Source of the DNA: Candidatus Sulfotelmatobacter sp.
GTDB lineage: Bacteria > Acidobacteriota > Terriglobia > Terriglobales > Acidobacteriaceae
NCBI GenBank assembly: GCA_036500765.1
Contig: DASYBM010000009.1
Coordinates: forward strand, 229,251-293,250
Direction: 5' to 3'
DNA length: 64,000 nt
A program made the position numbers and the translations under genes. Shown here piece by piece: positions 32,947 through 42,197 of this stretch (the first letter of the stretch is position 1; the number at the start of each line of letters is the position of its first letter). The notes under the pieces were generated by a model. The model did no database searches and was not told where the DNA came from. It saw nothing but the letters and a program-made list of their open reading frames with translations.

Positions 32947-35900
32947 ATGCACGAGAGAGTGGACGATTCCGTTTCAGCCCCGCAGTTGAAGGTTTCAACG
33001 GCCGGCGCCTTGGGGCTGGCCGAGGCTCTACGCTCGCAGCTTCAGGGCGAAGTTCGTTTCGACTCGGGCAGCCGCGCGCTCTACGCCACCGATGGCTCCA
33101 ACTACCGCCAGATCCCGATCGGCGTGGTCGTTCCGCGCGACACCGACGATGTACTCGCCGCGATTTCTATCTGCCGCGAATTCGGCGCGCCTCTGCTCTG
33201 CCGCGGTGGCGGCACTTCCCTTTCGGGCCAGTGCTGCAACGCCGCTGTAGTGCTGGATTTTTCCCGGCACATGAATAAGATTCTCGAGATCGATCCGGCT
33301 CAGCGAATCGCCCGGGTGCAGCCTGGGGTTGTGCTCGATCATCTGCGCGCCGCAGCGGAAAAACATCACCTCACGTTCGCGCCTGATCCTGCAAGCCATG
33401 CCAGTTGCACCATCGGCGGCATGATCGGCAATAACTCCTGCGGCGTTCACTCGGTGATGGCGGGCAAAACAGACGACAACATCGAAGAACTCGAAGTCGT
33501 CACCTACGACGGCACGCGCCTGAAAGTCGGCCCGGCTCGTGGAGGGACGGACGCCTCGTCCGCCCGGCCGGGCGAAGCCCGGCCTGGCAGCGTTACGGCT
33601 TCATCCGCACACGATTCCAGCCGCCGCGATCAAATCTACAACTCCCTGAAACGAATCGCCGATCAATACGGAAGCGTGATCCGCCAAAAATTCCCCAACA
33701 TCCCACGACGCGTCTCTGGCTACAACTTGAATTACCTGCTGCCGGAGAATGGCTTTCACGTGGCGCGCGCTCTGGTCGGTTCCGAAGGAACTTGTGCCAC
33801 AGTTCTCGAGGCAACCTGCCGCCTCGTCGAAAGTCCCCCGGAGCGCGTTCTGCTGGTGGTGGCGTATCCCGACATTTTTCAGTGCGCCGATCATATTCCG
33901 GAAATCATGGCGCATCGGCCGATCGGGCTGGAAGGCTTCGACGATCTTCTCATCTACTACACGCGCACCAAGGGGATCAACACGGAAGGAGTCGCAATGC
34001 TTCCCGAGGGCGGAGGCTGGCTGATGGTCGAGTTCGGCGGGCAGACGCTGCCGGAGGCCGAATCGCAGGCGCGTGCACTAGGTGAAGCACTTTCACACAC
34101 TGCAAGTCCGCCGAAGATGAGCCTATTTGCCGGCCAGCAAGCTAAACGCATCTGGGAGATTCGCGAGTCAAGCCTGGGTGTCACTTCGCATGTGCCCGGG
34201 GAACCGCTGAATTGGGAAGGCTGGGAGGACGCGGCGGTGGCTCCCGAAAAGCTGGGCGGCTACCTTCGCGACCTGCGAATAATGATGGACGCCTTTGGCT
34301 ATAAAGGCTCGCTCTACGGGCACTTCGGCCACGCCTGCGTGCATACGCGGCTGAACTTCGACCTGCAATCGAAGGAAGGCATTGCGAAATTTCGCAGATT
34401 TGTAGAAGATGCCGCCGATCTCGTCGTGAGCTATGGCGGATCGCTCTCGGGCGAACATGGCGACGGGCAGGCGCGGGCCGAGCTGCTGCCGAAAATGTTT
34501 GGTTCGGAGTTGATGCAGGCGTTCCGCGAGTTCAAATCTGCATGGGATCCGAACTGGAAGATGAATCCGGGCAAGTTGATCGGACCGGCGGGAAGCGGAC
34601 CGAACAAGCTCGATGCGAATCTTCGGCTGGGCGCCGGCTACGCTCCGTGGGAGCCGGTGACTCGTTTTCAGTTTCCCGACGATCACGGCAGTCTGTCGCA
34701 TGCGGTGCTGCGCTGCGTGGGCATGGGCAAGTGCCGCCGCGAAGAGGGCGGCGTGATGTGCCCCAGTTATCGCGTCACCCGCGAAGAGGAGCATTCGACC
34801 CGCGGCCGCGCGCACTTGCTATGGGAGATGACGCAGGGCGCATTCCCAGGCCCAGTCCCAAGAGAAGTCCGGGAAGATGCGGTGATTCGGGATGGCTGGC
34901 GCAGCGAAGAGGTCAAGCACTCGCTCGATCTGTGTTTAGCATGCAAGGGATGCAAGAGCGATTGCCCCGTTAGTGTCGACGTCGCGACTTACAAGGCGGA
35001 ATTCCTTTCCCACTACTACGAAGGCCGGGTGCGCCCGCGTAGCGCCTATGCGTTTGGCAACATCGATGTATGGGCTCGTCTGGCGTCGCACGCTCCCGGC
35101 CTCGTCAATCTCACGACGCAGTTGCCGTTTCTGCGCGACATCGCAAAGCTGGTTGCGGGAATTCCGAAACAGCGAAGTATCCCCGCCTTCGCCCCGGAAA
35201 CTTTCAAGCAATGGTTCCGTAGAACCAAAGAGCATCGGACAAGCGGGTGGAAGAACCGGCGGAAGAGCGGCGCTTCAGCGGTACGTCAGACCGGCCGAGA
35301 GAACCGTGATGGCGCTCCCGTAATCCTCTGGGCGGACACATTCAACAATTACTTCCTGCCTGCGACGGCCCGCGCCGCGGTCGAAGTTCTCGAAACCGCC
35401 GGCTTCCGCGTCATGGTTCCACGGGCGAATTTATGCTGCGGGCGGCCACTCTACGATTTTGGCATGCTCGACCGGGCCGAATCTCTACTGCTCGATATCC
35501 TCGACGCGCTTGCGCCTGAGATTGAAGCGGGAATCCCAGTCATCGGATTGGAACCAAGCTGCGTCGCCATCTTCCGCGACGAACTGCTCAACCTGTTCCC
35601 CCACGATGAGCGAGCGCAGAAGCTGGCCCGGCAGACCTTTCTGTTGAGCGAATTTCTCGACGCCAGGTGCGGGAATTCTCCTCTGCCGCAGTTCAGCCGG
35701 AAGGCCCTGTTGCACGGACACTGCCATCACAAGTCCATCATGAAGATGACCGCTGAGGAGTCGATGCTACGCCGGATCGGCATCGACTTTCACGCGCCCG
35801 CACCGGGATGCTGCGGCATGGCAGGGTCCTTTGGCTTCGAGCATGACAAATACGAGATTTCCGCGGCGATTGGCGAGTTAGAGCTTCTGCCCGCCGTCCG

Positions 35901-36186
35901 AAAGGCGCCGCCGGACTGGCTGATCATTGCCGATGGATTCAGCTGCCGCGAGCAAATCGCACAGGGAACCGGGCGGCGCGCGCTGCATTTCGCGGAAGTC
36001 TTGCAGATGGCGATCGAGTCGGCCCCATGCGGCGCGAGCGATTCTGAAGGCGAACCCTATCCCGAAACGGCGACGGTCCGGCAGCGGGAGGCCGAGGTCC
36101 GATCTTCAATGAAGCGAGCTGTGGTGGGAGTCGGGGCCCTTGGCGCCGGAGGATTGATGCTCTGGCAATTTTCCAGAAATCATTGA
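32947..36186 (+). CDS. FAD-linked oxidase fused to Fe-S/CCG domains (GlcD-GlpC/YdiJ-like)
   Basis: This 1079-residue multidomain dehydrogenase oxidises a 2-hydroxy acid (D-lactate, glycolate or D-2-hydroxyglutarate type; substrate unresolved). An N-terminal FAD PCMH domain (IPIGVVVPRDTDDVLAAI, CRGGGTSLSGQCCNAAVVLD, IGGMIGNNSCGVHSVM) leads to the oxidase C-terminal domain (YGGSLSGEHGDGQARAELL). Two ferredoxin clusters follow (CVGMGKCRREEGGVMCPSY; CLACKGCKSDCPVSVDV), then two CCG domains (NLCCGRPLYDFG; HGHCHHKS, GCCGMAGSFG). A C-terminal hydrophobic stretch (VVGVGALGAGGLMLWQF) may anchor it to the membrane. An in-frame palindromic insertion (33541-33595) adds a Gly/Ala/Arg-rich segment to the FAD domain. 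Confidence 0.9.
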   Translation: MHERVDDSVSAPQLKVSTAGALGLAEALRSQLQGEVRFDSGSRALYATDGSNYRQIPIGVVVPRDTDDVLAAISICREFGAPLLCRGGGTSLSGQCCNAAVVLDFSRHMNKILEIDPAQRIARVQPGVVLDHLRAAAEKHHLTFAPDPASHASCTIGGMIGNNSCGVHSVMAGKTDDNIEELEVVTYDGTRLKVGPARGGTDASSARPGEARPGSVTASSAHDSSRRDQIYNSLKRIADQYGSVIRQKFPNIPRRVSGYNLNYLLPENGFHVARALVGSEGTCATVLEATCRLVESPPERVLLVVAYPDIFQCADHIPEIMAHRPIGLEGFDDLLIYYTRTKGINTEGVAMLPEGGGWLMVEFGGQTLPEAESQARALGEALSHTASPPKMSLFAGQQAKRIWEIRESSLGVTSHVPGEPLNWEGWEDAAVAPEKLGGYLRDLRIMMDAFGYKGSLYGHFGHACVHTRLNFDLQSKEGIAKFRRFVEDAADLVVSYGGSLSGEHGDGQARAELLPKMFGSELMQAFREFKSAWDPNWKMNPGKLIGPAGSGPNKLDANLRLGAGYAPWEPVTRFQFPDDHGSLSHAVLRCVGMGKCRREEGGVMCPSYRVTREEEHSTRGRAHLLWEMTQGAFPGPVPREVREDAVIRDGWRSEEVKHSLDLCLACKGCKSDCPVSVDVATYKAEFLSHYYEGRVRPRSAYAFGNIDVWARLASHAPGLVNLTTQLPFLRDIAKLVAGIPKQRSIPAFAPETFKQWFRRTKEHRTSGWKNRRKSGASAVRQTGRENRDGAPVILWADTFNNYFLPATARAAVEVLETAGFRVMVPRANLCCGRPLYDFGMLDRAESLLLDILDALAPEIEAGIPVIGLEPSCVAIFRDELLNLFPHDERAQKLARQTFLLSEFLDARCGNSPLPQFSRKALLHGHCHHKSIMKMTAEESMLRRIGIDFHAPAPGCCGMAGSFGFEHDKYEISAAIGELELLPAVRKAPPDWLIIADGFSCREQIAQGTGRRALHFAEVLQMAIESAPCGASDSEGEPYPETATVRQREAEVRSSMKRAVVGVGALGAGGLMLWQFSRNH
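33548..33584. repeat. In-frame GC-rich palindromic pair inside the FAD/Fe-S oxidoreductase
   Basis: CGGACG/CGTCCG around CCT (33548-33562) is followed by GGCCGGGC/GCCCGGCC around GAA (33566-33584). The frame is kept, adding roughly RGGTDASSARPGEARPGSV to the FAD-binding domain. Confidence 0.8.
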
Positions 36187-36336
36187 TAATAATGTATTTA
36201 GCGCTCTCTGGTTCCGGCGACCGTTCCCCTATAGCTCATTGCCCTCCTTTCTGGGACAATAGATAAGTCTCTTCCGGCGCTTCCCGGGTCCCGGTTCGAC
36301 CTGCAGCGGCATTTTCAGTTCTTGATACCCGTTCTT

Positions 36337-37509
36337 ATGGATCGCGAACTCACAACCACGATGATCGGCAACGGCATCGCCGAAGCTGGGCGCCAGCAAG
36401 CCCAGCAGGCCGTGGCTGCGCCGTTACGCGGCTCGGTTCTCGTGCTGATCCAGTTTGACGTTTGTGAGGAGATTAAGCTGGACGAGCTGCGCAAGATTTT
36501 CGGGGCCCGCACGGCGGAGGCCAGCTTCAAGCATCAGGCTCCCGGATACGTCCGCTACCAGCGTCCTCCGGTCGAGGAGACGCTGGAGCCGCTGGTTCTG
36601 GAGAATGGCGAGCGGCTGGAAGGGCAGATCAAGTATTACGATTACGGCGTTCTCAGCCTGGTATTCGAGCTGCCATTTTCCGGCGGGTGGGATACTTTGA
36701 TCCAGCTTTCCTGCCGCTGGACCTCCGACACTAACTTCGAAGCGCTCGCCTCGCGAATCGTGCGGCAAAAGCTGGAACGCGCCGCGCCGGCTCTGGTCAA
36801 GCCCTATCACGTCAAGTCGGGCGAATGGCTCCAGGAGGATTATTTCATCTTTCATGTACGCGAGATCGAAGGCTCTCCGTCGGCCAACGACCTCCTGGCT
36901 ACGCAGGGAGATCAGATTGCCCAGGTGGTGCGCGGCGAGATGGCGACGCTTTCCGACGGCGAGCGCCAGGAGATTCTTCAGTCCAGGATTTCCTACTATC
37001 CGAACGATCTGGCGGTGATCGGCTGGAACGCGGCATTTATTTACGACAACGACGCCGGCGCAGAGACAGCGATTCAGCTGCTCCAGTATGCCAACTCGCA
37101 GTTGCTTGAGTTCCGCCACTACGACGAGTTGCTCACCGTGGAACTCGAAAAAGTCTACGACTTCCTCGAAAAAGGGGGGACCGGGACCTGGGCCCGATGG
37201 AGAACTGCGCGGGCCGCTTCAAAACTTCATACTGTGCTGCTCGACGTGAACGAACTCACCGAGCGCGCCGACAATGCCATCAAGTTCCTCAGCGACATGT
37301 TTTCCGCGCGCCTTTACAAGCTCGCTGCGTCGAAGGTCGGCGTGCCCGATTACAAAGATCTGGTCAAAGAAAAACTCCAGACCGCGGAGGATCTTTACCG
37401 CTTCATGGTCGACCAGTTCAACCAGAGCCGCGCCTTCGTTCTGGAGCTGATGGTGGTGGTCATCCTGATCATCGAGCTGGTGTACTTCTTCCGCGGCAAA
37501 CCGGTCTAA
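36337..37509 (+). CDS. RMD1/DUF155 family membrane protein
   Basis: This 390-residue protein belongs to the RMD1 (DUF155) family known from eukaryotic mitochondrial and meiotic proteins and many bacteria; its biochemical role is undefined. Visible are the DUF155 blocks YYDYGVLSLVFELPFSGGW, EDYFIFHVREIEG, RISYYPNDLAVIGWNAAFIY and LEFRHYDELLTVELEKVYD, followed by a helical region. A C-terminal transmembrane helix (FVLELMVVVILIIELVYFF) would anchor the soluble domain in the membrane. ATG 36337 is preferred to the TTG at 36322. Confidence 0.85.
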   Translation: MDRELTTTMIGNGIAEAGRQQAQQAVAAPLRGSVLVLIQFDVCEEIKLDELRKIFGARTAEASFKHQAPGYVRYQRPPVEETLEPLVLENGERLEGQIKYYDYGVLSLVFELPFSGGWDTLIQLSCRWTSDTNFEALASRIVRQKLERAAPALVKPYHVKSGEWLQEDYFIFHVREIEGSPSANDLLATQGDQIAQVVRGEMATLSDGERQEILQSRISYYPNDLAVIGWNAAFIYDNDAGAETAIQLLQYANSQLLEFRHYDELLTVELEKVYDFLEKGGTGTWARWRTARAASKLHTVLLDVNELTERADNAIKFLSDMFSARLYKLAASKVGVPDYKDLVKEKLQTAEDLYRFMVDQFNQSRAFVLELMVVVILIIELVYFFRGKPV

Positions 37510-37517
37510 GTGATTGA

Positions 37518-37557
37518 GTAATGGGGTAATTGGGTAATCGGGCAATTTCGTAATTGA
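37518..37557. repeat. 8-nt tandem repeat (GTAATTGG-type), five units
   Basis: Units GTAATGGG, GTAATTGG, GTAATCGG, GCAATTTC and GTAATTGA follow each other without gaps after the DUF155 stop codon. Confidence 0.65.
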
Positions 37558-37592
37558 ACATCCCAAGCGAAAACTTCCCGCCTGGATACGAC

Positions 37593-37634
37593 TTCCTCAC
37601 AAAACAAAACGTCTTCCTCACAAAACAAAACGTC
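37593..37634. repeat. Perfect 21-bp direct repeat, two copies
   Basis: Two identical adjacent 21-nt copies (37593-37613 and 37614-37634) share the core TTCCTCACAAAACAAAACGT. They directly precede the hairpin at 37632. Confidence 0.85.
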
Positions 37635-37659
37635 CCGGACTCGATTTGAGTCCTGGGAC
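37632..37659. terminator. Strong hairpin, possible terminator
   Basis: GTCCCGGACTC and GAGTCCTGGGAC pair around a GATTT loop, with one bulged A. There is no T-run, so intrinsic termination is uncertain. It would work in either direction. Confidence 0.4.
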
Positions 37660-37710
37660 GTTCGTCGAACAGCCCTCCCCCGAAGTCTGCTCACAAACGA
37701 GACTAATGCT

Positions 37711-37941
37711 TCAGTCTTGGGATGGGAATGGCTCGAACGGGCCATTAGTGAAATGATAATAGGCGAAGAAGTTGATAGGGTTAGGCGGAATGTGGGTAAG
37801 GCCCAGAAATGCAACCTTCGCCCGACTTCCGGGTCGGGTCCGGTCAAAGACCTTGCTCTCAACCCACGCGACGGCACCCCAAATTGGCGTAGAATACGCA
37901 GGCGAAAAGTGGACCACATCTGCTAAGGTCAGGAATACCAC
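37711..37941 (-). CDS. Doubtful small reading frame divergent from the hydrogenase island
   Basis: A GTG-initiated 76-residue frame (VVFLTLADVVHFSPAYSTP, then AVAWVESKVFDRTRPGSRAK and FFAYYHFTNGPFEPFPSQD) reads smoothly and has aromatic-rich, protein-like composition. It has no recognised domain, only a weak GGAAACG ahead of the start, and no signal peptide. It may be a remnant or a chance frame. Confidence 0.3.
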   Translation of the reverse strand: MVFLTLADVVHFSPAYSTPIWGAVAWVESKVFDRTRPGSRAKVAFLGLTHIPPNPINFFAYYHFTNGPFEPFPSQD

Positions 37942-37968
37942 GACGTTTCCAACCCAGCCCGTCCTGCA

Positions 37969-38985
37969 ATGACGACTCCTATAAAGATCGAAGCGATCGA
38001 CATCCTCTGGATGACCGCCGGTCTAGGTTGCGACGGGGACACCATTGCGATGACCGGCGCCACCCAGCCGAGTATTGAGGATATTGTGTCGGGAGCTCTG
38101 CCCTGGATCCCGAAAGTCCGGTTCTACAATCCTTTTCTGGCCTACGAAAATGGAGACGACTTCGTGCGGCCGTTCCGCGACGCGGCCGACGGCGCGTCAG
38201 ACCGGCCGTTCATTCTGGTAGTTGAAGGATCTATCCCGAATGAAAATAATAAGGCGGAAGGATACTGGGCTTCGTTCGGAACCGATCCGCGCACGGGCCA
38301 GCCGATTACGACCTGCGAATGGATCGACCGTCTGGCTCCGCGGGCCTGGGCCGTCATAGCGGCTGGCACCTGCGCCACCTATGGCGGAATTCATGCCATG
38401 GAAGGGAACCCGACTGGATGCATGGGACTGGCAGACTATCTGGGATGGAAATGGAAATCGCAGGCGGAGATTCCGATCGTTTGCGTTCCCGGCTGCCCGG
38501 TGCAGCCCGACAACATGATGGAGACGATTCTCTACCTGCTCTATATGGCGGGTGGCCGTGCGCCGATGATCCCGCTGGATGAGGCGCTCCGGCCGACATG
38601 GCTGTTCGGAAGCACGTTGCACGAAGGCTGTGATCGTGGCGGCTATTACGAGCAGGGGCAGTTTGCCGAAGAATATGGATCGCCCCTCTGCATTGTGAAG
38701 CTGGGATGCTGGGGTCCGGTGGTGCAATGTAACGTCGGCAAGCGGGGATGGATGAATGGAATTGGCGGCTGCCCCAACGTCGGAGGCATCTGCATCGGCT
38801 GTACCATGCCCGGATTCCCCGATAAATTCATGCCGTTCATGGATCAGCCGCCCGGATCGCTGTTGTCGTCGCAGGCGGTGCAAACCTACGGTCGTGCGAT
38901 TCACGCTCTACGCCGGTTTACGCAAGCTTCGCTGAACAAGGAACCGAGTTGGCGAAGCCGGGCGAAGAGTCCCGTCACGCCGTAA
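37969..38985 (+). CDS. [NiFe]-hydrogenase small subunit, group 1h-like, extra copy without a large subunit
   Basis: This 338-residue iron-sulfur subunit is closely similar to the operon copy at 42198 (about four residues in five over the C-terminal two thirds, by eye). It lacks a Tat signal, as group 1h proteins do. The proximal cluster motif is GLGCDGD, where Cys21 and Asp24 replace the usual CxxC. GTCATYGGIHAMEGNPTG, VPGCPVQPDN, HEGCDRGGYYEQ and GGCPNVGGICIGCTMPG supply further cluster ligands, all retained. No large-subunit gene accompanies it. A PAS kinase and a LuxR-type regulator follow 31 bp downstream, suggesting a sensory or alternative-partner role. The N-terminus is shorter than in the operon copy. 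Confidence 0.92.
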   Translation: MTTPIKIEAIDILWMTAGLGCDGDTIAMTGATQPSIEDIVSGALPWIPKVRFYNPFLAYENGDDFVRPFRDAADGASDRPFILVVEGSIPNENNKAEGYWASFGTDPRTGQPITTCEWIDRLAPRAWAVIAAGTCATYGGIHAMEGNPTGCMGLADYLGWKWKSQAEIPIVCVPGCPVQPDNMMETILYLLYMAGGRAPMIPLDEALRPTWLFGSTLHEGCDRGGYYEQGQFAEEYGSPLCIVKLGCWGPVVQCNVGKRGWMNGIGGCPNVGGICIGCTMPGFPDKFMPFMDQPPGSLLSSQAVQTYGRAIHALRRFTQASLNKEPSWRSRAKSPVTP

Positions 38986-39016
38986 CGTTTGATATCGTCG
39001 GGAGTATTTTTTTCGA

Positions 39017-40984
39017 ATGAGCACGTTCTGGAAAATGGGCGATGGCGCAGGAAGCGATGCGAACTCACCACTCCCGGACGAGGCTGCGCTCAGCCCCGCC
39101 GAAGCGGAATCCATTCTGAATGCCCTTGCCAGTACATACTTGAGCGATGCGGACGTGCAGGGCACTCTCGGCGCCTTTCACCATTTTTTTGAACGGCTCG
39201 ATCAAACCCCGGTCTCGGACTCGCAGGTTCCCAATCCCGAAGCCAAGTACCGCGCTCTGGTCGAACAACTTCCCGCCGTTGTATTCATGGCATATCTCGA
39301 TCGCGGCATTGGCGAGGCTTACGTGAGCCCGCAGATTGAAGCCACGCTGGGTTTTTCCCAGGCCGAGTGGCTCGAGGATCCAGTGCTCTGGTATCGCCAG
39401 GTGCATCCCGAGGACAAAGGCCGCTGGAGCATGGAAGCCTCCGAGATGTTCGTCTCGGGCAGGCCCTTGCGCTCGGCCTACCGCGTAATCGCGCGTAATG
39501 GCCAGGTCATCTGGTTTCATTGCGAAGCCCGGATGATCCGCCATCCCGACGGACGTCCGTGGTTTATTCACGGAGTTGCGTTCGACATCACCGATCTGAA
39601 GCGGACTCAGGAGGAGTTGCAGGACGAGCGCAACGTGGTATCGGCGATTCTCGACACAGTCGGCGCTCTGGTGGTCGTTCTGGACCCGGAAGGAAGGATC
39701 GTTCGCTTCAATCGCGCCAGCGAACAAATCACCGGGCAGTCGGTGGAAGAGGCGCGGGGAAAAAAGGTTTGGGATCTTTTTGTGGCACTGGAAGAGAAGG
39801 AACAATTTAAAACCATTTTCCAGGAGATTTGCGAGCGGCAATCTCCAAGGGAGTACGAAAGCTCGATCCTGGCCCGCGATGGAAGGCAGCGAACGATCAC
39901 ATGGTCGGCTACGGTATTGCCGGCAACCAAGCAGACGCCAATGTACGTCATTGCTTCGGGAATCGATGTGACCGGCCAAAAGCAGGCGCAGACTCGGTTC
40001 CGGGGCTTGCTGGAGGCAGCGCCCGATGCCGTAGTCGTGGTCAACCAGAAAGGCAGAATCGTTTTGGTCAACGCGCAGGTGGAGAAATTATTCGGCTATC
40101 CCCGGCAGGAACTTCTGGGGGAAGAGATGGAAAAATTGGTGCCGCAAAGATTGCGCGGAAATCATCCCGCGCACCGTCGAAACTTTTTTGCCGAGCCCCG
40201 GGTGCGCCCCATGGGAGCTGGCCTGGATCTCTATGCGATGCACAAAGACGGCCACGAATTTCCCGTGGAAATCAGCCTGAGCCCCCTCGAGACCGAAGAG
40301 GGCGTGCTGGTGTCGAGCGCCATCCGTGACATCGGCGAACGCAAGCGCCTGGAAAAAACCGTTCTTGAGATCAGCGAACGGGAGCAGCGCAGAATTGGCC
40401 AGGACTTGCACGACGGACTTGGGCAACATCTGACCGGAATCGCGTTCATGACCAAAGTGCAGGAGCGCAAACTGGCGGAGAGACAGATTCCGGAGGCGGC
40501 GGATGCCGCGAAAATTGTAGAGTTAGTCAACGATGCAATCCGTAAGACCAGGGAGTTGTCGCGCGGTCTGCTGCCCGTAGTTTCCGAGGCTCACGGTTTG
40601 ATGTCCGCGCTGCGGCTTTATGCGACCGAAATCGAAGATCTGTTCGGGATCGCATGCCGCTTTGAGTGTGAGGAGCCTGTTTTGATTCACGATGCGCCCA
40701 TGGCCACCCACCTGTACCACATAGCGCAGGAAGCGGTGAACAATGCAATCAAGCACGGCCTTGCCAAAAATATTGGGATTCGTCTTTTTTGCGGCCAACA
40801 GCAGGGAACCCTGCTCATCAAAGATGATGGAATCGGCATCCAGCGGCCACTGCCGCCGCACGCGGGCGTCGGACTGCACATCATGAATTATCGCGCGGGC
40901 ATGATCGGCGGGAATCTGGAGGTCCGCCGCGAGCACCCGAATGGCACGGCCGTCATTTGCCAGTTTCCCGTTACCAATGATTAG
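39017..40984 (+). CDS. Soluble three-PAS histidine kinase (NarL-type HisKA_3)
   Basis: The 655-residue kinase has no membrane segment or signal peptide, so it senses in the cytoplasm. PAS 1 spans about 76-190 ([20 protein letters not shown], ending [14 protein letters not shown]). PAS 2 spans about 205-325 ([20 protein letters not shown]) and PAS 3 about 335-445 ([20 protein letters not shown]). The dimerisation domain [20 protein letters not shown] carries the predicted phospho-His465. An HATPase domain follows ([37 protein letters not shown]). It lies 31 bp after the extra hydrogenase small subunit and 37 bp before the response regulator, so it is the obvious partner of both. The arrangement recalls HoxJ of the H2-sensing hydrogenases. 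Confidence 0.93.
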   Translation: MSTFWKMGDGAGSDANSPLPDEAALSPAEAESILNALASTYLSDADVQGTLGAFHHFFERLDQTPVSDSQVPNPEAKYRALVEQLPAVVFMAYLDRGIGEAYVSPQIEATLGFSQAEWLEDPVLWYRQVHPEDKGRWSMEASEMFVSGRPLRSAYRVIARNGQVIWFHCEARMIRHPDGRPWFIHGVAFDITDLKRTQEELQDERNVVSAILDTVGALVVVLDPEGRIVRFNRASEQITGQSVEEARGKKVWDLFVALEEKEQFKTIFQEICERQSPREYESSILARDGRQRTITWSATVLPATKQTPMYVIASGIDVTGQKQAQTRFRGLLEAAPDAVVVVNQKGRIVLVNAQVEKLFGYPRQELLGEEMEKLVPQRLRGNHPAHRRNFFAEPRVRPMGAGLDLYAMHKDGHEFPVEISLSPLETEEGVLVSSAIRDIGERKRLEKTVLEISEREQRRIGQDLHDGLGQHLTGIAFMTKVQERKLAERQIPEAADAAKIVELVNDAIRKTRELSRGLLPVVSEAHGLMSALRLYATEIEDLFGIACRFECEEPVLIHDAPMATHLYHIAQEAVNNAIKHGLAKNIGIRLFCGQQQGTLLIKDDGIGIQRPLPPHAGVGLHIMNYRAGMIGGNLEVRREHPNGTAVICQFPVTND

Positions 40985-41008
40985 CCTCTAAACGATTAAC
41001 CTCTAACT
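40979..41008. repeat. 15-nt tandem repeat spanning the kinase stop codon
   Basis: GATTAGCCTCTAAAC (40979-40993) is followed directly by GATTAACCTCTAACT (40994-41008). The first copy contains the TAG stop of the kinase gene, as in the array at 7398. Confidence 0.75.
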
Positions 41009-41021
41009 CTGGAGAACGAAT

Positions 41022-41699
41022 ATGTACCAGACCGCAATGGCGCCCAAAAAGAACCGAGTCTTCGTAGTCGACGATCACCCCATCATCCGTCAAGGCTTGG
41101 CCTTGCTGATCGACCGGGAGTCCGATCTGATGGTCTGCGGCGAGGCCGAGGACGCGCACACCGCAGTCCAGGCCGTGGCCACGGCTAAACCGGACATCCT
41201 GATTGTCGATATTTCGCTGAACGGGCCGGACGGGCTGGATCTGCTGAAGGACATTCGATTGCGATATCCGGAGTTGCCGGTACTCATCCTGTCCATGCAC
41301 GACGAGTCCATTTATGCCGAGCGCGCGTTGCGCGCCGGAGCCCAGGGTTACATCATGAAACAGGAAGCGACCGAGAAAGTATTGGTTGCCCTGCGCCGCA
41401 TTCTGAGCCGGGAAATTTATGTCAGCGAGCGCATCGCCAACCGCATGCTGCAACGCTACATCGGCAGTCCGAACACCGGCCGGCCCTCCTCCATTGCCGA
41501 CCTCACCGACCGTGAGCTCGAAGTCTTCCGTTTGATCGGCGAGGGTCACTCCACCCGCCAGATCGCGGAAGAACTCCACATCAGCGTGAAGACCGTGGAA
41601 TCCTACCAGGCGCACATCAAGGAAAAGCTCTCGCTGCGCAGCGCCCGCGAACTGGTGCAACATGCGATTCAATGGAGCGTCACCGAAAAAAGCTCCTGA
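41022..41699 (+). CDS. LuxR/NarL-family response regulator
   Basis: The 225-residue regulator has a receiver domain with acidic pair VVDDHP (Asp17-Asp18) and phosphoacceptor Asp63 in ILIVDISLNGPDG. The Ser/Thr position is in VLILSMHDESIYAERAL and the Lys in GYIMKQEATEK. The C-terminal LuxR helix-turn-helix reads LTDRELEVFRLIGEGHSTRQ and ISVKTVESYQAHIKEKL. A CTGGAGAACGA leader precedes ATG. It is the likely partner of the kinase immediately upstream. Its natural targets would be the divergent or downstream hydrogenase promoters, for example the 498-bp gap that follows. Confidence 0.95.
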   Translation: MYQTAMAPKKNRVFVVDDHPIIRQGLALLIDRESDLMVCGEAEDAHTAVQAVATAKPDILIVDISLNGPDGLDLLKDIRLRYPELPVLILSMHDESIYAERALRAGAQGYIMKQEATEKVLVALRRILSREIYVSERIANRMLQRYIGSPNTGRPSSIADLTDRELEVFRLIGEGHSTRQIAEELHISVKTVESYQAHIKEKLSLRSARELVQHAIQWSVTEKSS

Positions 41700-42197
41700 A
41701 CGCCTTTTCGCGCAAGTTTCCGCGTCAATTCGTGCGGGTAACGGTCCTAAAACGCGCGCCGGTCTTTGCGTTCTTTGCGTTCTTGGCGTTCTTTGCGGCA
41801 TTTTCTTAGCGCCCTTTGCGATTTTTAGGATTTTTCTTTTTGGCGGTGCCAGGTATCAACAGCAGTTAACCGCAAAGTCCGCAAACGCGCACACGAAATC
41901 CACAATGTTATTAGGCAGATACAGGGTTTCCCCTATGCTTTTTCTAGGTTTCCCCTTGGTAAAAACGAGGCTGCTCCTGCTTGTGACCAAGATCGGATTT
42001 ATTAAATTCTGAACATAGGAAATTCGATTCAACTTTGTATCGACATTACTTCCATGCAACGGACGTACAACACTCGCACAGCGTTCTGCCAAGACATCTC
42101 CTGTAACGTGCGCCAGCCAGATCAGTCGCAAATCCGGCGGAGCAAATTATGAAGTAGGGCCCGCGAACCAACTAAAAATTGGAGAGGAGACCGATCT
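41700..42197. other. Intergenic region ahead of the hydrogenase operon
   Basis: This 498-bp gap contains a single CTTTGCG-family repeat arm (41762-41823), a candidate promoter (41981-42008), and a long leader ending in the strong ribosome site GGAGAGGAG ahead of the ATG at 42198. No gene is supported. It is the natural place for regulator binding sites. Confidence 0.5.
41981..42008 (+). promoter_or_regulatory. Candidate hydrogenase operon promoter
   Basis: TTGTGA (41981-41986) and TAAATT (42003-42008) are separated by 16 nt in an AT-richer patch, about 190 bp ahead of hhyS. Both hexamers are imperfect. Confidence 0.3.

Larger units (their letters stand above)
37510..37968. other. Repeat-rich intergenic region ahead of the hydrogenase island
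   Basis: This stretch holds an 8-nt tandem array (37518-37557), a 21-nt direct repeat (37593-37634), a strong hairpin (37632-37659) and one weak minus-strand reading frame (37711-37941). No clear promoter for the extra hydrogenase small subunit was identified. Confidence 0.5.

Noticed and set aside
37969..38985. Extra hydrogenase small subunit as a decayed pseudogene
   Set aside because: The frame is intact and all cluster-ligand motifs are conserved.
41856..42131. Minus-strand frame in the gap before hhyS
   Set aside because: No ribosome site or motif; the region is better explained as repeat arm plus promoter and leader.
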